From positions 248,001 through 312,000 of the forward strand of contig NZ_FOLY01000002.1 in the NCBI RefSeq assembly GCF_900112585.1: 64,000 nt of DNA, written 5' to 3'. Numbering within the stretch: the stretch's first letter is position 1; every line of letters starts with the position of its first letter. This stretch comes from Kushneria avicenniae (GTDB lineage: Bacteria; Pseudomonadota; Gammaproteobacteria; Pseudomonadales; Halomonadaceae). Under the pieces are notes generated by a model. The model did no database searches, was not told the DNA's origin, and saw nothing but the letters and a program-made list of their open reading frames with translations. Below, one piece after another: positions 57,446-64,000 of this stretch. Both the position numbers and the translations under genes were made by a program.

Positions 57446-57471
57446 ATACCCAAAGCGAGCGCTTTGGGTAT
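57446..57471. promoter_or_regulatory. Perfect 26-base palindrome upstream of the SSS symporter
   Basis: ATACCCAAAGCG and CGCTTTGGGTAT separated by AG, 71 to 96 bases upstream of the symporter start. The outer ATACCC-AA/TT-GGGTAT parts echo the UxuR half-site ATACCAA, and the core AAAGCG/CGCTTT looks like a LacI/GalR-type operator. It could alternatively fold as the end of the uxuR transcript, but no T-tract follows on the minus strand. Confidence 0.55.
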
Positions 57472-57541
57472 TTACATTAGGTCAGGTGCATGAGGCTGGC
57501 GAGTCGGCGATACAGGTCGGGCCAGGATCCGGCAGGAAAGG

Positions 57542-58321
57542 TCAGGAAGGCGAACGCTCGATGCCGCGGGTAAAAAGATAACCGTCAAAACTCGGGTCAT
57601 CGGTATCGGAATGAGTGAAAAGTGTGTGCATGACATGCTCAATGTGGTCCCACATCGCGTCATGCGCGCCGACGCTGTCGCGTTTTTTAAGGCAGGCGAG
57701 AATACGGTCGTGATCGGACAGCCAGCTGCGGCGGTAGGAGAAGTCCATGATGCGCCCGTGCAGCCGTCGCCACATGCGGCTGCGGTCGCGCTGCTCCCAG
57801 AGCCGATCAACGGCGTCTTCCAGCAGGGTGTTCTGACTGGCCCGTGCAATCAGCAGATGAAAGGCCCGGTCAGCCTGGTCGGCGGCGTTGGTCAGTTCCT
57901 GTCCGCCAGTAGAGCTCTCCAGCGCCTGGCGCTCTTCGGCCAGCAGTGCCGACAGGGCGCGAATGTCGGCGGGTGTGACCAGCTCGGCTGCGGCTGATGC
58001 CACGGCACTTTCCAGGACCTGACGCGCCTTCAAAAGCTCGAAGGGCCCGATATCTTCTGCCGGCGCGGGCATCGTGATGGCGGTAGAAGAGGCCGGCCGG
58101 GCATTACCACTGGAAGCACTGACATAGGTCCCCGAGCCCTTGCGCACCTCTACGCGTCCGGCCAGCTCGAGCATGATAAAGGCCTCGCGCACCACTGTAC
58201 GGCTGACGTCAAAGCGTTCGGCATATTCGCGCTCCGTGGGCAGTCGGTCGCCGGGGGTATAGCCGTCACGGTCGATCTGCTGACCGATCTGCTCGCCAAT
58301 GATCTGATACTGTCGGCGCAT
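57542..58321 (-). CDS. uxuR: UxuR/ExuR-like GntR-family (FadR subgroup) regulator
   Basis: Transcription factor of 259 residues, close to E. coli UxuR/ExuR: helix-turn-helix LPTEREYAERFDVSRTVVREAF near the N-terminus. FCD ligand domain with DIGPFELLKARQVLES, MWRRLHGRIMDFSYRRSW, LSDHDRILACLKKRD, and the tail FDGYLFTRGIER, which matches UxuR. Ligand in that group is D-fructuronate or a related uronate. ATG complemented at 58319-58321 has GGGAGG five bases away; a GTG two codons earlier overlaps that site. It is divergent from manD, with the likely operator between them. Confidence 0.88.
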   Translation of the reverse strand: MRRQYQIIGEQIGQQIDRDGYTPGDRLPTEREYAERFDVSRTVVREAFIMLELAGRVEVRKGSGTYVSASSGNARPASSTAITMPAPAEDIGPFELLKARQVLESAVASAAAELVTPADIRALSALLAEERQALESSTGGQELTNAADQADRAFHLLIARASQNTLLEDAVDRLWEQRDRSRMWRRLHGRIMDFSYRRSWLSDHDRILACLKKRDSVGAHDAMWDHIEHVMHTLFTHSDTDDPSFDGYLFTRGIERSPS

Positions 58322-58472
58322 CCCCACCTCCCTGATGTTTCAAGCCTGTGAGCGGTCACGACCTGTGCTTGTTTCGATGCTCATTGTGGCATGCCAGTTT
58401 TACCACGATGTGCTGATAGAGCCTATCTGACAATACTTTAAAGTCCGATGTGAAGCTTTATGACGCCGATGT

Positions 58473-58498
58473 ATACCAATGTCTATTTGGTATGCCAA
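58473..58498. promoter_or_regulatory. Putative UxuR operator upstream of manD
   Basis: Half-site ATACCAA (58473-58479) is inverted against TTGGTAT (58487-58493) with seven bases between, and the latter continues TTGGTATGCCAA, a near-perfect site of the ExuR/UxuR type (TTGGTATACCAA). It lies about 55-80 bases before the manD start, between manD and the divergent uxuR. Confidence 0.6.
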
Positions 58499-58550
58499 TC
58501 ACAATACAGGTAGCCTGGCGACATTGATGAACACAGGCAGAGTCATACTC

Positions 58551-59762
58551 ATGAAGATTGTGGATGCACGCGTCATCGTGACCTGTCCGGGTCGTAACCT
58601 GGTGACACTGAAAATCGAAACCGATGACGGCATTCATGGCATCGGGGACGCCACACTCAACGGTCGTGAACTGGCGGTCGTGGCCTATCTCGAGGAGCAC
58701 GTGGCGCCGGCGCTGATCGGACGCGATCCATCCTGTATCGAGGATATCTGGCAGTTTTTCTACCGCGGTGCCTACTGGCGGCGTGGGCCGGTCACCATGT
58801 CCGCGATCGGTGCCGTGGACATGGCGCTGTGGGACATCATGGGCAAGGCGGCCGGTCTGCCGCTTTACAAACTGCTGGGCGGCAAAAGCCGTGACCGGGT
58901 CATGGTCTATGGCCATGCCACCGGCCATGACATCGAAGGCTGTCTCGAAGAGGTGGCCCGTCACGTCGAGCAGGGCTATCGCGCTGTACGCGTACAGTGC
59001 GGCATTCCCGGCATCGCCTCGACCTATGGCGTGGCCAAAAGGGCCGGCGAGCGCTATGAACCGGCGGATTCGAGCCTGCCCAGTGAAAACGTATGGAGCA
59101 CCTCGAAGTATCTCAATCACGCGCCGAAGCTCTTTCAGGCGGTGCGCGAGCGCTTTGGTGACGACCTGCACGTGCTGCACGACGTGCACCACCGCCTCAC
59201 CCCCATCGAGGCGGCGCGACTGGGCAAGGAGGTCGAGCCCTATCATCTGTTCTGGCTCGAAGACTGTGTGCCGGCTGAAAACCAGGGCGCCTTCCGCCTG
59301 ATTCGCCAGCACACCACCACGCCGCTGGCCGTGGGCGAGGTGTTCAATTCGATCCACGACTGCCGCGAGCTGATCGAGTCGCAGTCGATCGACTATATCC
59401 GCGCCACCCTGACCCATGCCGGCGGGATCACGCACGTACGTCGTATCGCGGCGCTGGCCGAGCTCTATCACGTGCGCACCGGATTTCACGGACCGACCGA
59501 TCTCTCGCCGGTCTGCATGGGGGCGGCGCTGCATTTTGATACCTGGGTGCCCAACTTCGGCATTCAGGAGCACATGCCGCACAGCGAAGAGATTGAAGAG
59601 GTCTTCCCGCACGCCTATCGCTTCGAGGATGGCCACTTCACGCCTGGCGAGGCCCCCGGACACGGCGTGGATATCGACGAGGGTCTGGCGGCGAAGTACC
59701 CCTACAGGCGCGCCAGCCTGCCGGTCAACCGCCTCGAGGACGGCACGCTCTGGCACTGGTAG
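58551..59762 (+). CDS. manD: ManD, D-mannonate dehydratase (enolase superfamily, RspA-like)
   Basis: Dehydrates D-mannonate to 2-keto-3-deoxygluconate. 403 residues, the usual ManD length. N-terminal [20 protein letters not shown], then [15 protein letters not shown]-type and [19 protein letters not shown] segments. Mg-ligand regions are [11 protein letters not shown] (Asp, His), [11 protein letters not shown] (Glu) and LAVGEVFNS (Glu), and the base region is [11 protein letters not shown]. It ends [11 protein letters not shown]. The family includes true mannonate dehydratases and RspA-type proteins of low activity. Neighbours UxuR, UxuB and KdgK argue for the former. It replaces UxuA, the unrelated E. 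coli enzyme for this step. First gene of the cluster manD-dctP-dctQ-dctM-uxuB. Confidence 0.9.
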   Translation: MKIVDARVIVTCPGRNLVTLKIETDDGIHGIGDATLNGRELAVVAYLEEHVAPALIGRDPSCIEDIWQFFYRGAYWRRGPVTMSAIGAVDMALWDIMGKAAGLPLYKLLGGKSRDRVMVYGHATGHDIEGCLEEVARHVEQGYRAVRVQCGIPGIASTYGVAKRAGERYEPADSSLPSENVWSTSKYLNHAPKLFQAVRERFGDDLHVLHDVHHRLTPIEAARLGKEVEPYHLFWLEDCVPAENQGAFRLIRQHTTTPLAVGEVFNSIHDCRELIESQSIDYIRATLTHAGGITHVRRIAALAELYHVRTGFHGPTDLSPVCMGAALHFDTWVPNFGIQEHMPHSEEIEEVFPHAYRFEDGHFTPGEAPGHGVDIDEGLAAKYPYRRASLPVNRLEDGTLWHW

Positions 59763-59842
59763 AGCGATGAGTACGGGCTGCTACGCAGCCGATGATTTCA
59801 CCGCTGGATTTGATCAGGACCCGCGTCCTGGAGGAGCAAGGT

Positions 59843-60841
59843 ATGTCGATGCGTCAAATGTCACGTCTGCGTCTGTCACAGTTGATTGGTGCCGGCGTTC
59901 TGGCTGCCGGGGTTCTGGCGATGGCCACCCCGGTACAGGCCGCCGATTACACGCTGAAATTCGGGCACCTGGCCAACGAGCAGAACATCTGGAACAAGGC
60001 CGCCATGCACTTCAAGGAGGTGGTCGAGAAAAACTCCGACGGCCGCATCGAAGTGCAGGTCTATCCCAACGAACAGCTGGGCAACGAGATGGACATGATC
60101 AACTCCATCCAGCTGGGCACGGCCGACATGACCATTACCGGCGAGAGTCTGCAGAACTGGGCACCCAAGGCCGCCATGATGGCCGTGCCCTATGCGTTTC
60201 GTGACAGCGAACAGCTTGAAAAGGCGGTCGATGGCGACATCGGCAGCGAAATCGAGGCCCAGATCACCGAGCGCACCGGGCTGGTACCGCTGACCTGGTT
60301 TGAGCGTGGACCACGTGAACTGACGTCCAATCGTGAAATCAGGACACCTGATGACCTGCAGGGGCTGCGTCTTCGTGTCCCCAACGTGCCGCTGTTTGTC
60401 GATACCTGGCAGGCGCTGGGCGCCCGCCCGACGCCCATGGCCTTCAGCGAAGTGTTCACCTCGCTGCAGCAGGGCACGATCGACGCTCAGGAAAACCCGC
60501 TGTCACTGATCGAGAGTGCCAGCCTCTCCGAGGTGCAGAAATACGTCAACATGACCAATCACGTCAGAAGCTGGATCTATGTCGTGATTGGCAAGCGCAA
60601 GCTCGACAGCATGCCGGACGACCTGCAGAAGGTGGTGCGTGATGCCGCCGGCGACATGCAGAGCTATGAGCGCAACCTGTTCGCCGAGGATCAAAAACGC
60701 CTTGAAAAAGCGCTCAAGGACAAGGGCATGACCTTTGTCGAGGTCGACACGAAAGCCTTTGCCGATAAGGCCATGCCGGCCGTCAAGAAGGCGCTCGATC
60801 CCGAGCAGACCGAGCTTTTCGAGCGCATTGAAAAGCTCTGA
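59843..60841 (+). CDS. TRAP transporter substrate-binding protein (DctP family)
   Basis: Periplasmic binding protein of a tripartite ATP-independent transporter. 332 residues from the ATG at 59843, which has GGAGGAG upstream. A signal peptide (RLSQLIGAGVLAAGVLAM, cleaved after PVQA) precedes the DctP fold: YTLKFGHLANEQNIWNKAA, QLGTADMTITGESLQ, and PDDLQGLRLRVPNVPLFVD, which contains the Arg that usually binds a carboxylate. Then AFSEVFTSLQQGTIDAQENP. Position after manD suggests a uronate or aldonate ligand (glucuronate, fructuronate, mannonate). That is inference. Confidence 0.88.
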   Translation: MSMRQMSRLRLSQLIGAGVLAAGVLAMATPVQAADYTLKFGHLANEQNIWNKAAMHFKEVVEKNSDGRIEVQVYPNEQLGNEMDMINSIQLGTADMTITGESLQNWAPKAAMMAVPYAFRDSEQLEKAVDGDIGSEIEAQITERTGLVPLTWFERGPRELTSNREIRTPDDLQGLRLRVPNVPLFVDTWQALGARPTPMAFSEVFTSLQQGTIDAQENPLSLIESASLSEVQKYVNMTNHVRSWIYVVIGKRKLDSMPDDLQKVVRDAAGDMQSYERNLFAEDQKRLEKALKDKGMTFVEVDTKAFADKAMPAVKKALDPEQTELFERIEKL

Positions 60842-60925
60842 AGCCCTCCAGCCACGGCCTGAATGCGGATTGCCATCCCCCTTTGACTGGCGCCAGAGGG
60901 GGATGACAGCAGGGAGACATACAAC

Positions 60926-61519
60926 GTGAGCGATACTGAAAAGCGAGCCAGCGACGCCCTTGAAGCGCTCGACGTGCTGGGGCGCGTACCGCGACTGGGC
61001 GGCGTGTTCGGTACCCTGGTAACCCTTCTGGATCGAGCGCTGGCCACGATCGCCGGTCTGACGCTGATCGCGATCGCCGGTGTGGTCATCGTACAGATTC
61101 TGGGACGTCTGATTCTGCCGGCGGCGCCGGTATGGACCGAGGAGCTGTCGCGTTATCTCTTTATCATGATGATTGCTGTCAGCGCTGGCCTGGTCATGCG
61201 CCGCGGCAAGCACATCAGTCTGGAACTCTTTCATCATCGCTTCGGCGTCAGAGGTGCCTGCTGCTATCAGCTGCTGATCAGCGTGGTGCTGGTCGGCTTT
61301 GCCTGGCTGATCGTGCCCTATGCCTGGCAGTACGCCAGCATCGGGGCCTTTCAGACCTCACCGGCCCTCAAGGTCTCGATGCAGTGGGTATTTGGCGCCA
61401 CCGTGGTGCTGTTTGCCATGGTCATCCTGTACGGCGTGATCGGTGTCATTGAAGCCGTGGCCGGGCTCCTGGGCCTGTCCCGTCACGACAAGGCAGCGCC
61501 TGGCGGCGAGCGGAGGTAA
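60926..61519 (+). CDS. TRAP transporter small membrane subunit (DctQ family)
   Basis: Inner-membrane subunit with four helices, 197 residues. The DctQ signature is VQILGRLILPAAPVWTEELSRYLFIMM, then SAGLVMRRGKHISLELFHHRF. The start is a GTG at 60926 with GGGAG upstream. The N-terminal 45 residues are a charged cytoplasmic tail, longer than average. The M subunit begins four bases after its stop. Confidence 0.87.
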   Translation: MSDTEKRASDALEALDVLGRVPRLGGVFGTLVTLLDRALATIAGLTLIAIAGVVIVQILGRLILPAAPVWTEELSRYLFIMMIAVSAGLVMRRGKHISLELFHHRFGVRGACCYQLLISVVLVGFAWLIVPYAWQYASIGAFQTSPALKVSMQWVFGATVVLFAMVILYGVIGVIEAVAGLLGLSRHDKAAPGGERR

Positions 61520-61523
61520 CACC

Positions 61524-62810
61524 ATGGAAGTATTGATGCTGTTTGCGGTGTTTTTTGTCCTGCTGTTCGCCGGTATCCCAATTGCCTTTGCCCTTGGCAT
61601 CTCCTCGGCGGCCTATCTCTTTACGGCCGGCATTCCGCTGACCATCGTGCCGCAGCGCATGTTTGCCGGCATGGATTCGTTCGTACTGCTGTGTATTCCC
61701 GGCTTCATTCTGGCCGGTAATCTGATGAACGTGGGCAACATTACCGAGCACATCGTGCGCTTTTCCAACGCGGTGGTCGGCCATATCCGCGGCGGTCTGG
61801 GCCTGGCCAACGTGGGCGGCTCGATGATCTTTGGCGGCATCTCCGGCACGGCTGTGGCCGATGCGGCAAGCGTGGGCGCGGTCATGATCCCCGGTATGGC
61901 GAAATCCGGCTATGACAAGCCCTTTGCGGCGGCCGTCACGGCGGCGTCTTCAACGATCGGCCCGATCATTCCCCCCAGCGTGCCGATGATCATCGTGGGC
62001 TCGCTGTCCGGCATCTCGGTCGGGCGCATGTTCATGGCCGGCGTGGTGCCGGGCATTCTGCTGGCGCTGGGGATGATGATTACCGTCTACGTGCTGGCGG
62101 TCAAAAGGGGCTACCCGAAGGAGAGGCGTGCCTCGCTCAAGGAGATTCTGAGTGAAGGCAAGAGTGCGTTCTGGGCGCTGCTGATGACCTTCATCATCCT
62201 CTACGGCATCATTGGCGGCTTCTTTACGCCTACCGAAGCCTCGATCGTGGCCTGCATCTACGCCCTGGTGGTGGGGATGTTCGTCTACAAGGGGCTGAAC
62301 TGGCGCAACCTGCCGGGACTTTTTGTCGACGCGGCCCTGACCTCGGCGGCACTGATGATGCTGGTGGGGCTGGCCAATCTGTTTGGCTGGATCCTGACCA
62401 GCGAGCGCATTCCGCAGATGATCGCCGACGGCATTCTCGGCATCAGCGACAATCCGCTGGTGGTCATTTTGATTCTCAACCTGATCCTGCTGTTTGTCGG
62501 CACCTTCATGGAAACCATCGCCGCACTGATCATCCTGTTCCCGGCGCTGCTGGGCGTGGCGACCGGCGTCGGGGTCGATCCGGTGCACTTTGGCATCATG
62601 GCGGTGCTGAATCTGATGATCGGACTGACCACACCGCCGGTGGGCATCTGCCTGTTCGTGGTCTCCGGCATCGGCGAAATCCGCATGAGTCAGGTGGCGC
62701 GCGCCATCATTCCGTTTTTGTTGTGCAATCTGGCAGTACTGGTGCTGGTGATGTACATCCCGGCCATCTCGCTGTGGCTGCCCGATCTGGTCATGGGGCC
62801 GGCAGGATAA
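61524..62810 (+). CDS. TRAP transporter large permease (DctM family)
   Basis: Main sodium-coupled permease of the TRAP system with about 12 helices. 428 residues from the ATG at 61524, which has GGAGGT at ideal spacing. Family motifs: FAGIPIAFALGISSAAYLF, the GGSMIFGGISGTAVADAAS block, IGPIIPPSVPMIIVGSL, and MIGLTTPPVGICLFVVS near the C-terminus. It forms the transporter with the two genes before it. uxuB follows 46 bases later. Confidence 0.92.
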   Translation: MEVLMLFAVFFVLLFAGIPIAFALGISSAAYLFTAGIPLTIVPQRMFAGMDSFVLLCIPGFILAGNLMNVGNITEHIVRFSNAVVGHIRGGLGLANVGGSMIFGGISGTAVADAASVGAVMIPGMAKSGYDKPFAAAVTAASSTIGPIIPPSVPMIIVGSLSGISVGRMFMAGVVPGILLALGMMITVYVLAVKRGYPKERRASLKEILSEGKSAFWALLMTFIILYGIIGGFFTPTEASIVACIYALVVGMFVYKGLNWRNLPGLFVDAALTSAALMMLVGLANLFGWILTSERIPQMIADGILGISDNPLVVILILNLILLFVGTFMETIAALIILFPALLGVATGVGVDPVHFGIMAVLNLMIGLTTPPVGICLFVVSGIGEIRMSQVARAIIPFLLCNLAVLVLVMYIPAISLWLPDLVMGPAG

Positions 62811-62855
62811 CGCGGCGCTGATCATTTCGGCGCTGCCGAGCAAGGAGAGAAAGTG

Positions 62856-64000
62856 ATGAGTCCATCCGAGGCCCGTGACACGATTGATGTCGTCCGCATC
62901 GACTCAAAGCATGCGCCGGAGCGCATCGGCATCGTGCACCTGGGGCTGGGCGCTTTTCACCGGGCCCATCAGGCCCAGGTGGTGGAGCAATGCATCGCCC
63001 GCGGCGAACGCGACTGGGGCATCTGCAGCGTCAATATTCGCGGCAACCGCGCGCTGGTCGAGACCCTGCGTGACCAGGGCTTTCGCTACCATCTGGCTGA
63101 ATATACCGACCGCGCCCATGTCACCCTGCGCGAGATTGGCGCCATCAACGAGACGCTGTTTACCGGCACGGACTCGCAGGGCCAGCAGGGCGAGGATCTT
63201 TCAGTACTGCTGGATCGCTTGAGCAACGTCGATACGCGCATCGTGACCCTGACGGTCACCGAAAAGGGCTACTACCTGAGCCCCAGCGAGGGCACGCTTT
63301 TAAGCGATGATCCGGCCATTGCTGCCGATATCGCTCACCCTGAAGCCCCTCGTACGGCGCCGGGCATTCTGGTCGAGGCGCTGGTCCGTCGCCGGCAGGC
63401 CGGCCTCGCGCCCTTCACCGTACTGTCGTGTGACAACATGCCGGACAATGGCGAGCGCACCCGGCGTGCCGTGGTGGCGCTGGCCCGGCGGCGGGATGCC
63501 GCACTGGCCGAGTGGATCGATACAGGCGTGGCCTTTCCTTCCAGCATGGTGGATCGCATCGTGCCGGCGATGGACGAGGAGGCCTTTGGTCGTCTGCGGC
63601 GGCTTGGTGGTGACGACCCGGCGGCCGTGATCAGCGAGGCCTTTCTACAGTGGGTGATCGAGGATCACTTCCCGCAGGGCCGGCCCGACTGGGCCCACGC
63701 CGGCGTCGAGATGGTCGAGGACGTCGCGCCCTTTGAGACCATGAAGCTTCGCATGCTCAACGGCGCGCACTCGCTTCTGGCCTACACCGGTCCCTTGATG
63801 GGTCTGGAGACGGTGGCCGAAGCGGTCACCGACCCGCTGATGCAGCGGCTTCTGCGCCGCTACATGCGGGAAGAAGCGGCGCCGACCCTGTCGATGCCGG
63901 AGAGCGTGTCGCTGGAAGACTACGCTGACGCGCTGATGGCGCGCTTTGGTAACGACAGTCTGCGCCACCGGCTGCACCAGATCGCCATGGACGGCTCACA
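62856..64000 (+). CDS. uxuB: UxuB, D-mannonate (fructuronate) oxidoreductase, 3' end missing
   Basis: NAD-dependent long-chain mannitol dehydrogenase family enzyme that interconverts D-fructuronate and D-mannonate, the step before ManD. About 381 of the expected 480-490 residues are visible. N-terminal GIVHLGLGAFHRAHQAQVV, mid VLSCDNMPDNGERTRR, AFPSSMVDRIVP, and the catalytic KLRMLNGAHSLLAYTG (Lys and the Asn-x-x-His motif). GGAGAG upstream of the ATG supports the start. A mannitol 2-dehydrogenase is the alternative within the family; the ManD/UxuR/KdgK context favours fructuronate reductase. The right window edge cuts the C-terminus. Confidence 0.88.
   Translation, partial: MSPSEARDTIDVVRIDSKHAPERIGIVHLGLGAFHRAHQAQVVEQCIARGERDWGICSVNIRGNRALVETLRDQGFRYHLAEYTDRAHVTLREIGAINETLFTGTDSQGQQGEDLSVLLDRLSNVDTRIVTLTVTEKGYYLSPSEGTLLSDDPAIAADIAHPEAPRTAPGILVEALVRRRQAGLAPFTVLSCDNMPDNGERTRRAVVALARRRDAALAEWIDTGVAFPSSMVDRIVPAMDEEAFGRLRRLGGDDPAAVISEAFLQWVIEDHFPQGRPDWAHAGVEMVEDVAPFETMKLRMLNGAHSLLAYTGPLMGLETVAEAVTDPLMQRLLRRYMREEAAPTLSMPESVSLEDYADALMARFGNDSLRHRLHQIAMDGS

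Overview
The window is a high-GC, gene-dense stretch of a gammaproteobacterial chromosome, most likely a halophile of the Halomonadaceae (Halomonas, Kushneria or Chromohalobacter type). Three things point there. The left 30 kb keeps the order ubiE / hslUV / SPOR / argS / priA / maeB / mrcA / pilMNOPQ / aroKB / gltBD, which I know from Pseudomonas-like genomes. An OpuC-type osmoprotectant transporter sits beside eutB/eutC-like genes. Many proteins carry acidic tails. The genus is inferred, not proven.

Region 1 (1-30 kb) is the conserved core. It holds ubiquinone synthesis (ubiE, cut by the left edge), the HslUV protease, a SPOR/FtsN-like division protein, argS, priA, a short malic enzyme, two DUF481 outer-membrane proteins, PBP1A, and the type IV pilus alignment and secretin operon pilMNOPQ, which is translationally coupled and runs into aroK-aroB. 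Glutamate synthase gltBD follows. A CitMHS-family citrate transporter is inserted between aroB and gltB.

Region 2 (30-44 kb) is more accessory. It has a small unknown protein, a GNAT acetyltransferase, a ferredoxin-reductase-like flavoprotein, and RutR divergent from the uracil permease RutG with none of the rutA-F genes alongside. A ChaC-type glutathione-degrading enzyme and a cupin follow. Next come a four-gene OpuC-type ABC transporter, an aldehyde dehydrogenase with eutB and eutC (a candidate route for the 3-hydroxylated carbon skeleton of hydroxyectoine), and an SDR oxidoreductase.

Region 3 (44-53 kb) has zwf, a voltage-gated-type potassium channel, type-2 argC, a PAS-GGDEF diguanylate cyclase, an NlpE-like lipoprotein, and a visibly AT-rich islet. 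The islet carries a group-4 glycosyltransferase and about 550 bases of sparse sequence, and abuts the 3' side of a tRNA-Ser(CGA) gene.

Region 4 (53-64 kb) is a hexuronate catabolic region: kdgK, an SSS-family symporter, a UxuR/ExuR-like GntR regulator, ManD mannonate dehydratase, a TRAP transporter (DctP, DctQ, DctM) and UxuB fructuronate reductase (cut by the right edge). Together they import a uronate and carry fructuronate via mannonate and KDG to KDPG. dps, a HAD phosphatase and a DUF2076 protein lie between. A cluster of ATACCAA/TTGGTAT half-sites upstream of manD is the likely UxuR operator. I saw no CRISPR array, insertion sequence, prophage or rRNA gene.
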